In this document: positions 55,101 through 63,986 of the stretch, one piece after another | Layout of the letters: each line of letters opens with the position of its first letter | Position numbering within the stretch: the first letter of the stretch is position 1 | NCBI GenBank assembly: GCA_963205315.1 | Contig: CAUJIO010000052.1 | Span: 1 to 64,000 of the forward strand | Direction of reading: 5' to 3' | From: Pseudomonadota bacterium | GTDB lineage: Bacteria > Pseudomonadota > Alphaproteobacteria > Rhizobiales > Aestuariivirgaceae | DNA length: 64,000 nucleotides | Program-made: the position numbers and the translations under genes | The notes under the pieces: model-generated | What the model was told of the DNA's origin: nothing | Seen by the model: the letters and a program-made list of their open reading frames with translations, nothing else | Database searches by the model: none

Positions 55101-56147
55101 ATGAAGGCCGTATTTTCCGCTTTGCAGCTGGCGCATGCGCCCGCACGTTTTCTCAGCAAGGGACATATCGTCGGCTATCCCGAAAGCCCCGAACGGGCAC
55201 GTGCGCTGCTCGAGGGCGCTCGGCAGGCTGGAGCGCACATTTGCGCAGCGCGGCGATTCGCCGATGACACCATCACGGCCATTCACGCAGAGGCCTATGT
55301 GGAATTCCTCAAGACCGCGCATGGCGCATGGCGGGCCATAGAAGGTGCGGGGCCGGAGCTGATGCCGAGCCTGAGGCCAGCATATCCGATGCTGATGGAG
55401 CCCAAGCACATCATGGGCCGGGCAGGCATGTTCATGATGGATTTCTCGTGTGCCATCACCGAGAAGACCTGGAGCTCGGTGCAGGCCTCGGCGATGACGG
55501 CGCTGACCGCCGCCGATCTTGTGCTGAAGGGCGAGCGCGTGTCCTATGCCTTGTGCCGTCCGCCCGGGCATCACGCCTACGCGGCCCAGGCCGGCGGCTT
55601 TTGCTACCTCAACAACAGCGCGCTTGCGGCCCAGTATTTGCGGTCGGCGCACGAGCGCGTGGCGATTCTCGACATCGATGTCCATCACGGCAATGGTACA
55701 CAGGCAATTTTCTACCAGCGGCCGGACGTGCTGACGGTGTCATTGCATGCCGATCCTGCGGACTACTACCCGTTTTACTGGGGGTCGGAGACCGAGTCAG
55801 GCGAAGGTGAAGGCAAGGGTTACAACATGAACCTGCCGCTGCCGCTGGGCAGTGGCGATCATGCCTGGCTGAATGCACTCGATACGGCGCTCGACAATGT
55901 CTCGGCCTACAATCCCGGAGCGCTTGTCATCGCGCTGGGCCTCGACGCTCATGAAGCCGATCCGCTGAAAGGCGGCACCGTGACGCAAGGCGGATTTGCC
56001 CGTTTGGCGGAGATGATCGCGTCGCTGGGGCTTCCGACCGTGATCGTGCAGGAAGGCGGGTATCTGACGGAACACCTGCCGGACAATCTGGCGATGTTCC
56101 TCGCCGCCTACGAAGGTGCGTTGCCGGAAGCTGTGAACGACGTATAA
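55101..56147 (+). CDS. Histone deacetylase family protein (acetylpolyamine amidohydrolase-like)
   Basis: This 348-aa zinc amidohydrolase has the HDAC active site: RPPGHHAYAAQ with the two catalytic His, zinc ligands in ILDIDVHHGNGTQ (Asp, His) and LGLDAHEADPLKGG (Asp), and the tyrosine-containing EGGYL. In bacteria such enzymes remove acetyl groups from polyamines or other small amines. It starts two bases after lolD. Confidence 0.92.
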   Translation: MKAVFSALQLAHAPARFLSKGHIVGYPESPERARALLEGARQAGAHICAARRFADDTITAIHAEAYVEFLKTAHGAWRAIEGAGPELMPSLRPAYPMLMEPKHIMGRAGMFMMDFSCAITEKTWSSVQASAMTALTAADLVLKGERVSYALCRPPGHHAYAAQAGGFCYLNNSALAAQYLRSAHERVAILDIDVHHGNGTQAIFYQRPDVLTVSLHADPADYYPFYWGSETESGEGEGKGYNMNLPLPLGSGDHAWLNALDTALDNVSAYNPGALVIALGLDAHEADPLKGGTVTQGGFARLAEMIASLGLPTVIVQEGGYLTEHLPDNLAMFLAAYEGALPEAVNDV

Positions 56148-56189
56148 CCCGCAGTTTCAACGCGGCGGCGCACAGGTTAAGGTGGCGGC

Positions 56190-59100
56190 ATGGCGGCCAC
56201 AGACTCACCAGCGATCAATTTCATCCATCTGCGCACCCATTCCGCCTATTCACTTTCGGAGGGGGCACTGCAGATCAAGGCCATGGCGGGCCTCACCAAG
56301 GAAGCCGGCATGCCGGCGGTGGCGATCACCGATACCGGCAACCTGTTCGGCGCGCTGGAATTCTCCGATGCCATGGCTGAGAAAGGCATCCAGCCGATTG
56401 TCGGTTGCACCATCAAGGTCGATCTCATCGAGCAGAAGGAAGGTGCGATGAAGGCGAGTGCCGGCTTGCGCCGCATTCCCTCGCTCGCCTTCCTCGCCAA
56501 GTCCCAGGAGGGCTATGGCAATCTGATGAAGCTCTCGAGCCGGGCCTATCTCGAGACGCCGGACAATGCCGAGCATCACGTGACGTGGGATTATCTGATG
56601 GCCCACAGCGCCGGGCTGATCTGCCTGACGGGCGGACCGGAGGGACCGATCAACGACGCGCTGGTCTCCGGGCAGGGAGCGCAGGCAGCCGAACAGATCG
56701 AGCGGTTGAAATCGGTGTTCGGCGACCGGCTCTATATCGAATTGCAGCGGCATGGCACAGCTGACGAGCGGCAGGCTGAAGCAGGCCTGATCGAACTCGC
56801 CTACCGCCTCGAGGTACCACTCGTGGCGACCAACGAGTGCTACTTCGCCAAGCCCGCCGACTATGTGGCACATGACGCGCTGATCTGCATTGCCGAGGGC
56901 GACCTGATCGTCACCGAAGACCGGCGGCGGCTGACGCCGGAGCACTATTTCAAAAGTCAGGCCGAGATGTCGGCGCTGTTCGCCGATCTTCCCGAGGCCA
57001 TTGAAAACACCGTCGAGATTGCCCAGCGCTGCGCCTACCGCGTGAAGTCGCGGGCTCCCATCCTGCCGCGGTTTGCCGATGGCGATGAGGCGGAGGAGTT
57101 GCGGCGGCAGGCGCATGAGGGACTGGCGCAGAGGCTGGCGACGCGCGGGCTGGTCGAAGGACGCACACCGGACGAGTATGTGAAGCGCCTCGACTTCGAA
57201 CTCGACGTCATTACCAAGATGAAATTCCCCGGCTACTTCCTCATCGTGGCGGACTTCATCAAATACGCCAAGGGGCAGGGCATCCCGGTCGGGCCGGGGC
57301 GCGGCTCGGGTGCCGGATCGCTCGTCGCCTATGTGCTCACCATCACCGATCTCGATCCGTTCCGCTTCAACCTGCTGTTCGAGCGCTTCCTCAATCCCGA
57401 ACGCGTGTCGATGCCGGACTTCGATATCGACTTCTGCCAGGACCGGCGCGAGGAAGTGATCGCCTACGTGCAGCAACGCTATGGCGCGGACCGCGTGGCG
57501 CAGATCATCACCTTCGGCAAGCTGCAGGCGCGCATGGTCACGCGGGACGTCGGCCGCGTTCTGCAGATGCCCTATGGCCAGGTCGACCGGCTGTCGAAGC
57601 TGATCCCCAACAATCCAGCCAATCCGGTGACGCTGCAGCAGGCTCTCGATGGCGAACCGAAGCTGCAGGAGGAACGCGACCGCGACCCGACGGTGAAGAC
57701 GCTGTTCGACATCGCGTTGAAGCTCGAAGGCCTCTACCGCAATGCCTCGACACATGCGGCGGGGGTGGTGATCGGCGACCGGCCGCTGGAAGAGCTGGTG
57801 CCGCTGTACCGCGATCCGCGCTCGGCCATTCCGGCCACGCAGTACAACATGAAATATGTCGAGAAGGCGGGCCTGGTGAAGTTCGACTTCCTCGGCCTGA
57901 AAACACTTACGGTGATCGAGAAGGCGCAGAAGCTGATCCGCGTGCGCGAGGCCTCCTTCGATATCGACAAGATTCCCTACGACGACGCCAGGACCTACGA
58001 GATGCTGGGTCACGGCGACACGGTGGGCGTGTTCCAGCTGGAAAGCTCCGGCATGCGCGATGTTCTCAAAAAGATGCGCGCCGATTGCATCGAGGACATC
58101 ATCGCCATCGTGGCGCTGTACCGTCCGGGTCCGATGGACAATATCCCGCGCTATATCGCCTGCAAGAAGGGCGAGGAGCAGCCGGACTACCTGCATCCGC
58201 TGCTGGAGCCAATCCTGAAAGAGACCTACGGCATCATGGTCTATCAGGAGCAGGTGATGCAGATCGCCCAGGTGCTGTCGGGCTATTCGCTCGGCCAGGC
58301 CGATCTGCTGCGCCGCGCCATGGGCAAGAAGATCAAGGCGGAGATGGACGCGCAGAAGGCGGACTTCGTCAAGGGCGCCACGGTGCGCGGCGTCGACGGC
58401 GCGCAGGCCGACTACATCTTCGAGCTCGTCCAGAAGTTCGCGGGCTATGGTTTCAACAAATCGCACGCAGCGGCCTACGCGGTAGTGTCGTACCAGACGG
58501 CCTATCTCAAGGCCAATTATCCGGTGGAGTTCATCGCCGCCTCGATGACGCTCGACATGGGCAATACCGACAAGCTGATGCTGTTCCGCCGCGAGGCGCA
58601 GCGTGTCGGTGTCAAGGTGGTGCCGCCGTCGGTCAACGCGAGCGGTGTCGATTTCGCGGTGAAGGATGGCGCCATTCTCTACTCACTTGCCGCCCTGAAG
58701 AATGTCGGGACGGGAGCCATCGAGCATCTCGTCAGTGCACGGACGGCCGGCGGCCCGTTCAAGTCGGTGGGTGAGTTCGCGCGGCGCATCGATGCGCGCA
58801 TGCTGAACAAGCGGGCGCTGGAAAGCATGGCCAAGGCGGGGGCCTTCGATGCGCTGAACCCCAACCGGGCGCAGGTCCTTGATGCGGTCGAGAGCATTCT
58901 GTCGATGGCCAATCGCGTGACCAGTGCCGCCGCGGCGGGACAGAACGACCTGTTTGGCGGCATGCAGAGCGCATCGGACGAGCTGGTCATGCCGCGCCGC
59001 GATGCCTGGCTGCCGATGGACAAGCTGGCGCAGGAGTTCGAGGCCGTTGGCTTCTATCTCTCCGGCCATCCGCTCGACGACTACATGAAGCCGCTGGCCA

Positions 59101-59633
59101 AGCTTGGCGTCGAAACCTACGCGTCGTTCCATGAGAAGGCGCTGACCAAGGGGGCGCGGGCGGCGTGGCTTGCCGGCACCGTCACGCACCGGCAGGAGCG
59201 GCGCTCGAAGTCCGGCAACAAGTTTGCCTTCGTCGGGTTTTCTGATCCGTCGGGGCAGTTCGAGTCGATCTGCTTTTCGGACACGCTCAACAATTTCCGC
59301 GATATGCTCGAACCCGGCACGGCGGTGATCGCCAAGGTCGAAGCCGATGTCGAGGGCGAGGAGGTGAAGCTCCGGCTGCAGGGCGTCGAGCCGCTCGACA
59401 AGGCGGCGGCGACGATGATCACCGGGCTTGAGATCTTCGTGCGCGATTCAAAGCCACTGGAGTCAATCGCTGCGCGCCTGAGCAATGGCGGGAGGGCTCC
59501 GGTGCGGCTCATCATGCTGATGGACAAGGGCCGCGAGGTGCATGTGAACCTCGGCAACAAGTTCACCGTGACCCCGCAGATCAAGGGCGCCATCAAGGCG
59601 ATTGCGGGCGTGGTGGACGTGCAGGATTATTGA
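56190..59633 (+). CDS. dnaE: DNA polymerase III alpha subunit
   Basis: This is an 1147-aa replicative polymerase. It has an N-terminal PHP domain (FIHLRTHSAYSLSEGALQIK, residues 7-26), a polymerase core with the catalytic Asp cluster PDFDIDFCQDRR (residues 409-420), GPGRGSGAGSLVAYVL, the tandem helix-hairpin-helix region and a C-terminal OB-fold. The length and motifs are those of the DnaE1 replicase. It lies 42 bases after the HDAC gene. Confidence 0.96.
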   Translation: MAATDSPAINFIHLRTHSAYSLSEGALQIKAMAGLTKEAGMPAVAITDTGNLFGALEFSDAMAEKGIQPIVGCTIKVDLIEQKEGAMKASAGLRRIPSLAFLAKSQEGYGNLMKLSSRAYLETPDNAEHHVTWDYLMAHSAGLICLTGGPEGPINDALVSGQGAQAAEQIERLKSVFGDRLYIELQRHGTADERQAEAGLIELAYRLEVPLVATNECYFAKPADYVAHDALICIAEGDLIVTEDRRRLTPEHYFKSQAEMSALFADLPEAIENTVEIAQRCAYRVKSRAPILPRFADGDEAEELRRQAHEGLAQRLATRGLVEGRTPDEYVKRLDFELDVITKMKFPGYFLIVADFIKYAKGQGIPVGPGRGSGAGSLVAYVLTITDLDPFRFNLLFERFLNPERVSMPDFDIDFCQDRREEVIAYVQQRYGADRVAQIITFGKLQARMVTRDVGRVLQMPYGQVDRLSKLIPNNPANPVTLQQALDGEPKLQEERDRDPTVKTLFDIALKLEGLYRNASTHAAGVVIGDRPLEELVPLYRDPRSAIPATQYNMKYVEKAGLVKFDFLGLKTLTVIEKAQKLIRVREASFDIDKIPYDDARTYEMLGHGDTVGVFQLESSGMRDVLKKMRADCIEDIIAIVALYRPGPMDNIPRYIACKKGEEQPDYLHPLLEPILKETYGIMVYQEQVMQIAQVLSGYSLGQADLLRRAMGKKIKAEMDAQKADFVKGATVRGVDGAQADYIFELVQKFAGYGFNKSHAAAYAVVSYQTAYLKANYPVEFIAASMTLDMGNTDKLMLFRREAQRVGVKVVPPSVNASGVDFAVKDGAILYSLAALKNVGTGAIEHLVSARTAGGPFKSVGEFARRIDARMLNKRALESMAKAGAFDALNPNRAQVLDAVESILSMANRVTSAAAAGQNDLFGGMQSASDELVMPRRDAWLPMDKLAQEFEAVGFYLSGHPLDDYMKPLAKLGVETYASFHEKALTKGARAAWLAGTVTHRQERRSKSGNKFAFVGFSDPSGQFESICFSDTLNNFRDMLEPGTAVIAKVEADVEGEEVKLRLQGVEPLDKAAATMITGLEIFVRDSKPLESIAARLSNGGRAPVRLIMLMDKGREVHVNLGNKFTVTPQIKGAIKAIAGVVDVQDY

Positions 59634-59642
59634 TAGGTAACA

Positions 59643-59963
59643 TCAATTGAGTTGTTGCCGGTCGGACTGATGGCGTGCTCTCGCCTCTACTTGTGCCTGC
59701 CACTTTCTCATCAAGTGGTTCCCAAGAGTCCCAAAGATAAAAATCAAAAGTCCAATTGCGAAACAAGGCGCGCCAGCGCCAAGGATCAACGTCAAGGGAC
59801 CGGCATTTGAAATATCCTCAGAACTCATGCCCATAAAGCTGTAGAGCCCCTTCCAGTTCCCCATGATGTAAAGAGCGACGACCAACGCTCCAATCATCAA
59901 GCTGATTCCAAGCGCACGTGTCTTGAAGAAGTATGAAGGTGATGGTTCGCTCACCACTGCCAA
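59643..59963 (-). CDS. Hypothetical membrane protein
   Basis: This 106-aa protein has two membrane helices (LGISLMIGALVVALYIMG and PLTLILGAGAPCFAIGLLIFIFGTLG) and a charged end (KWQAQVEARARHQSDRQQLN). No family is recognised. The region is visibly richer in A+T than its neighbours. It is convergent with dnaE, ten bases away, and its start at 59963 is probable but without a strong ribosome site. Confidence 0.6.
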   Translation of the reverse strand: MAVVSEPSPSYFFKTRALGISLMIGALVVALYIMGNWKGLYSFMGMSSEDISNAGPLTLILGAGAPCFAIGLLIFIFGTLGNHLMRKWQAQVEARARHQSDRQQLN

Positions 59964-59981
59964 ACCCCGTCTTCTATTTCC

Positions 59982-61112
59982 TTAGCTGCCTACCTTCCGG
60001 CTCAGATAAGTTGCGAAATCATAGTTGGGGCGTTCGAGGTGACTGAGGTGCCCCGGCACGGCCATGTCCGAGCACAGGCCCTTATACACACGCTCGGTGC
60101 AGCCCTTGTCTTCGACGTTGACCTTGTCAAGCAGCGCCTTCAGTTGCTCGAAGTGCTTCGGCGCGTCGGCATCCTGAACGAAATCCTGAGACATGCCGCC
60201 GCCGAAGGTAACGTGGACGTGGCCAGTGCCCTTGGGGTGCAGCGACAGGTACCAGAAATAGCCGGGCGTCAGGGTGATGAGCAGACTGGGATAGAGTGCC
60301 AGCAGGAAGGTGGTGCGGCGGAGGTCGCCCTGCATGCGGGTGTTGTTGGGGTGGGCCAGCGCGATCTTGAGCTTGTCGTCTTTCAGGATCGTGTGCCAGT
60401 TGAAATGCGGCGGGCTGGGCGGGCAGACCATCTCATCCAGCTTCGACAGGCCGCCGATGGTGCCGGCATGGCAGACGGGCAGATGGTAGCTTTCCATGAA
60501 GTTCTCGGCCAGCACCTTCCAGTTGGTGGCCCAGATAAAGCTTTCGTTGAACCACTCGGTGTAGTTCGCCATGTCATAGGGCGCGATCAGGTCCTCGACA
60601 TCGGCGAAATGTTCCGCCACCGGTTTCGCCTCCGGGTTCAATGACACCATCACCCAGCCCAGCCAGACCTCGCATTTCACCTGCGGCAGGCGGTAGTTCT
60701 CCTTGCAGAAGCCCTCGTTGCCCTGCATGGCGGGTGCGCCGCGCAACTTGCCGTCGGTCTCGTAGGACCAGCCGTGATAGGGGCAGGTGATGATGCGCCG
60801 GTTGCCGCGGCCTTCGAGCAGCGTCGACATGCGGTGCAGGCAGACATTGGACTGGCAGCGGAGCGTGCCGTCCAGCCCGCGCACCACCATCAGCGGCTGG
60901 TTGGCCAGTTCGAAGGTGACGTAGTCGCCGGGATTGGCGAGGCCGGAGGCGCGGCCGACGCAATACCATTCCTTGCTGAAGATATGTTTCATCTCGGCGG
61001 CAAGGAACTTTTCCGAGGTATAGACACTTTTGGGCATGGCGCGTGCTTCGCCGAAGGGCGTGGCGACATTGGCGGCGAGTTCGGCCACAGGATTCGGGAC
61101 ATGCAAGTTCAT
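59982..61112 (-). CDS. Rieske non-heme iron oxygenase, alpha subunit
   Basis: This is a 376-aa oxygenase large subunit. The Rieske 2Fe-2S ligands are Cys91-x-His93 and Cys110-x2-His113 (CLHR and CPYHGW). The catalytic iron site has His210 and His215 in NFMESYHLPVCH, with an Asp further on. The substrate is not known; related enzymes attack aromatics or quaternary amines such as stachydrine or glycine betaine. The reductase partner is not nearby. It is divergent from the nitrilase-family gene, and the shared intergenic DNA carries a perfect 13-bp palindrome. Confidence 0.9.
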   Translation of the reverse strand: MNLHVPNPVAELAANVATPFGEARAMPKSVYTSEKFLAAEMKHIFSKEWYCVGRASGLANPGDYVTFELANQPLMVVRGLDGTLRCQSNVCLHRMSTLLEGRGNRRIITCPYHGWSYETDGKLRGAPAMQGNEGFCKENYRLPQVKCEVWLGWVMVSLNPEAKPVAEHFADVEDLIAPYDMANYTEWFNESFIWATNWKVLAENFMESYHLPVCHAGTIGGLSKLDEMVCPPSPPHFNWHTILKDDKLKIALAHPNNTRMQGDLRRTTFLLALYPSLLITLTPGYFWYLSLHPKGTGHVHVTFGGGMSQDFVQDADAPKHFEQLKALLDKVNVEDKGCTERVYKGLCSDMAVPGHLSHLERPNYDFATYLSRKVGS

Positions 61113-61202
61113 GGATTACCTCCGCTGCGTGGTTTTATCACCAGCGCGGAAAGCCTGGCATCGAAATCTCTTCATGCGAGCCATGAGGGGCGTATTTGCA
61201 TT

Positions 61203-61215
61203 ATTGCACTGCAAT
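61203..61215. promoter_or_regulatory. Perfect 13-bp palindrome between oxygenase and nitrilase genes
   Basis: ATTGCACTGCAAT is ATTGCA and TGCAAT around a central C. A further TTGCA half lies at 61196-61200. It lies 59 bases before the nitrilase start and 91 bases before the oxygenase start, and it overlaps a possible promoter (TTGCAT, 18 bases, TAAACT). It is probably an operator for both genes. Confidence 0.5.
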
Positions 61216-61273
61216 GCGGTAAACTTCACAGACTCGCAGGCACATTGTTGCCTTAAGGGAAAGAGAGCGACCG

Positions 61274-62179
61274 ATGACACCATTCGCGATTGCCGGGATC
61301 CAGATGCACCTCGGCCATGGATCGAATGTCGATGCAATGCGTCACCGCATCGATCTGACCATGCATCTCTATCCCTGGGTTCAGATGGTCATGTTCTCGG
61401 AACTGGCAGTCCATGGCCCGATGCTGCATCATGCCCAGCCCTTGCCAGGTTCCGTCGAAGAAGAGTTCCGGACGATGGCCCGGCATCACAAGATCTGGCT
61501 CATCAATGGGTCGATGTATGAACGCCGCGACGGTAGCATCTACAACACCACCTCGATCATCGATCCGCAGGGCGAGGTCATCGGCCGCTATTCCAAGATG
61601 TTTCCGTTTACGCCGCTGGAACAGGGTGTGACACCCGGCACGGATTTCTTCGTGTGGGATATCGAGGGTGCGGGCCGCTTCGGCATCCTCAATTGCTACG
61701 ACATCTGGTTCCCGGAGACAGCGCGGACACTCACCGCCATGGGCGCGGAAGTGATCCTGCATCCGGTCATGACGCACACCATCGACCGCGACATTGACCT
61801 GGCGGTGAGCCACGCCACGAGCGCAATGATGCAGTCCTATGTGTTCGACATCAACGGACTGGGTGCTGGCGGCAACGGCCAGTCGGCAGTGTTCGATCCG
61901 AATGGCCGAAAGCTGCATCAGGCGGATGTGACGGAACAGATCATCCCGGTGGAAGTTGATTTCGAGCAGGTTCGGCGCTCACGCGAACGCGGCATCCGCG
62001 GGCTCGGCCAGATGGCAAAGAGTTTCCGCGACCGGCCGGTGGAGTTTCCCGTTTATCAGAAGGGCTTCGACACCAGCTACCTCGACACGCTCGGTCCGGT
62101 GGCGACGCCGCGCCGTGCCGATGGACCGGGTCCCGCCAACGTGCAGACACTGCCGGTACGCCGGACCTTCGTGAAGTGA
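61274..62179 (+). CDS. Carbon-nitrogen hydrolase (nitrilase family)
   Basis: This 301-aa enzyme has the nitrilase-superfamily triad: Glu43 in MFSELAVHG, Lys108 in GRYSKMFPF, and the nucleophile Cys141 in GILNCYDIWFPE. It would hydrolyse an amide, nitrile or N-carbamoyl group; N-carbamoyl amine or amide substrates are most common for this size. AGGGAAAGAGAG precedes the ATG. It is divergent from the Rieske oxygenase, so the two may serve the same nitrogen-compound pathway. Confidence 0.9.
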   Translation: MTPFAIAGIQMHLGHGSNVDAMRHRIDLTMHLYPWVQMVMFSELAVHGPMLHHAQPLPGSVEEEFRTMARHHKIWLINGSMYERRDGSIYNTTSIIDPQGEVIGRYSKMFPFTPLEQGVTPGTDFFVWDIEGAGRFGILNCYDIWFPETARTLTAMGAEVILHPVMTHTIDRDIDLAVSHATSAMMQSYVFDINGLGAGGNGQSAVFDPNGRKLHQADVTEQIIPVEVDFEQVRRSRERGIRGLGQMAKSFRDRPVEFPVYQKGFDTSYLDTLGPVATPRRADGPGPANVQTLPVRRTFVK

Positions 62180-62193
62180 TCGAGTTCGGCTGG

Positions 62194-62211
62194 CGCCGTT
62201 ATTGAACGGCG
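62194..62211. terminator. Hairpin between convergent nitrilase and cupredoxin genes
   Basis: CGCCGTT and AACGGCG form a perfect 7-bp stem with an ATTG loop; the cupredoxin stop codon lies inside. There is no clear T-run. Confidence 0.4.
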
Positions 62212-62708
62212 ATCACCTTCCACATGCCCGCCGCGTAATGGCCGGGAATGTTGCATAGCAGAATGTAGAGGCCCGGCTTCAATTCGACGGTGAGCGAGCC
62301 GGACTTGCCGGGCTCGAGCTCAGCCACTTCGCCAATATCGCCGGCAGCTTCCTCATCGACGCGGTTGTCGGCGTCATTATAGGGCAGCGGTTTCGACATG
62401 CTGGAAATCGGCGCCAGCAACATTTCGTGCACCATGTGATTGGAGGCATTGGTGGCCTTGAAGGTCACAAGGCCAGCTGGCACGGCGAACACGTCCGTCT
62501 TGATCGACATCACCGCCTTCGAGGCATCCCCACCCATCGCCATGCCGAGGCCCATGTTCTTGCTGAGGTCTGGACCCTCATGGCCTTCGTCGACGAGGGT
62601 GACGTTGACCAGCTTCCCAACTGTACCGCCGGTGCTGACGTCTGCCGCCATTGCGTTTGCCGGCAGGATGCCTGCAAGTGCCGCCGTCATCAGGATTCGT
62701 TTCAGCAT
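62199..62708 (-). CDS. Cupredoxin (plastocyanin/azurin-like copper protein)
   Basis: This 169-aa protein has a signal peptide (MLKRILMTAALAGILPANAMA). The periplasmic domain has a type 1 copper site: His94 (HMVHE), Cys152, His157 and Met162 (LLCNIPGHYAAGMW). It would carry electrons in the periplasm. It stands alone and its electron partner is not evident. Confidence 0.92.
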   Translation of the reverse strand: MLKRILMTAALAGILPANAMAADVSTGGTVGKLVNVTLVDEGHEGPDLSKNMGLGMAMGGDASKAVMSIKTDVFAVPAGLVTFKATNASNHMVHEMLLAPISSMSKPLPYNDADNRVDEEAAGDIGEVAELEPGKSGSLTVELKPGLYILLCNIPGHYAAGMWKVIAVQ

Positions 62709-62813
62709 CTCATTCTCCCTGTGGCTCCACGTCCCGTGCCACCCTTGGTGTTGCTATATCTGAATCGCCCCGCGGGACTTGACCGGCATCAATTCGTTGT
62801 GTGAACAGCAGTC

Positions 62814-63986
62814 TCACAGCAATCCCCGGCTTGCCAGGTTGCGCATGAGGTGGCTCGCCCCCCAGGTCCAGGGCGCGGCCTTGTCGGTCGCGGTCATGCG
62901 GTTGGTCAATGCGCCGAGTTCAGCGGACGAGACGGTGACTATGTCGCCCAGCTTGTGGGTGAAGCCCTTGCCCGGCGCGTCGCGATCCTCGATGGGGGCA
63001 AACAGCGTGCCGAGAAAAAGCACCGCACCGTCCGGGTACTGATGATGCTTGTTGAGCATCTGGCCCGCGAGATCGGCCGGATCGCGGCTGATCTTCGACA
63101 TGTTGGAAGCGCCGTTCAGCACGTAGCCATCCTCGCCCTCGACGCGCAACGCAAGTTGCATGCTGCGGACGTGATCGAGGCTGAAGCTTGCATCGAATAG
63201 GCGGATCATCGGCCCCAGCGCGCAAGATGCGTTGTTGTCCTTGGCCTTGCCGAGGAGAAGTGCGGAGCGGCCTTCGACATCGCGGAGGTTGACGTCGTTG
63301 CCCAAGGTCGCACCGACGATCTTGCCGGAAGAGGCAACCACCAGCACGACTTCAGGTTCCGGGTTGTTCCATGTCGAGATCGGATTGAGGCCGGCTTCCA
63401 TCCCGTGGCCAACGGCTGATAGGACCTGCGACTTGGTAAAGATCTCGGCATCCGGGCCGATGCCGACTTCAAGGTATTGCGACCAGGCGCCTTTCTCCAT
63501 CAGCACCTTTTTCAGTTCCATGGCCTCCGCCGAGCCGGCGCGGAGCTTCGACAGGTCACTGCCGATCAGCGTGCCGATGGTGGTGCGGATTTCGGCTGCC
63601 GCCGCCGGATTGCCGCGGGCGCGCTCTTCGATGACGCGTTCCAGCATCGAGGTCGCGAAGGTGACGCCGGCTGCCTTCAGCGCCTGAAGGTCGACGGGGG
63701 CCAGAAGCCATGGCCGCTTCGCATCGCGCGTCTCCGGCGGCGTGTTCGCCATGATCGCATCGACGGTGCCAAGACTTTGGCCGGCAACGGCCTGCGCCGC
63801 CGCGGCGGGATCATCGCACTCGCACAGATCGCGCATGGTGGGGAAGGCGGCGGTGATGTCAATCAGCTGGTTGCCATCGCGGCGGACGACACAAGGTCCG
63901 TGTACGGAGGGGTTCCAGACGCGGCCGACAAGCAGGCCGGTGGCGGGGATGGCAGCGGAGGTCATGTGATCGGAAAGCTTGGGCAT
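62814..63986 (-). CDS. Fumarylacetoacetate hydrolase-fold protein (XylX-like 2-keto-3-deoxypentonate dehydratase candidate)
   Basis: This protein of about 390 aa has the FAH fold. From what I recall of the family, segments such as LLAPVDLQALKAAGVTFA, WSQYLEVGIGPDAEIFTK, WNNPEPEVVLVV and the end WTWGASHLMRNLASRGLL are close to Caulobacter XylX, the 2-keto-3-deoxy-D-xylonate dehydratase. Acidic residues in NNPEPE and DNNASC may bind the metal. It would act on sugar acids, and ChvE-GguAB elsewhere in this window could feed such sugars. ATG 63986 is chosen, but the window ends 14 bases further, so an upstream start cannot be ruled out. Confidence 0.85.
   Translation of the reverse strand: MPKLSDHMTSAAIPATGLLVGRVWNPSVHGPCVVRRDGNQLIDITAAFPTMRDLCECDDPAAAAQAVAGQSLGTVDAIMANTPPETRDAKRPWLLAPVDLQALKAAGVTFATSMLERVIEERARGNPAAAAEIRTTIGTLIGSDLSKLRAGSAEAMELKKVLMEKGAWSQYLEVGIGPDAEIFTKSQVLSAVGHGMEAGLNPISTWNNPEPEVVLVVASSGKIVGATLGNDVNLRDVEGRSALLLGKAKDNNASCALGPMIRLFDASFSLDHVRSMQLALRVEGEDGYVLNGASNMSKISRDPADLAGQMLNKHHQYPDGAVLFLGTLFAPIEDRDAPGKGFTHKLGDIVTVSSAELGALTNRMTATDKAAPWTWGASHLMRNLASRGLL

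Noticed and set aside
56250..58466. Minus-strand frame of 738 residues opposite dnaE
   Set aside because: Antisense shadow of dnaE. Long antisense frames arise by codon bias in G+C-rich genes.
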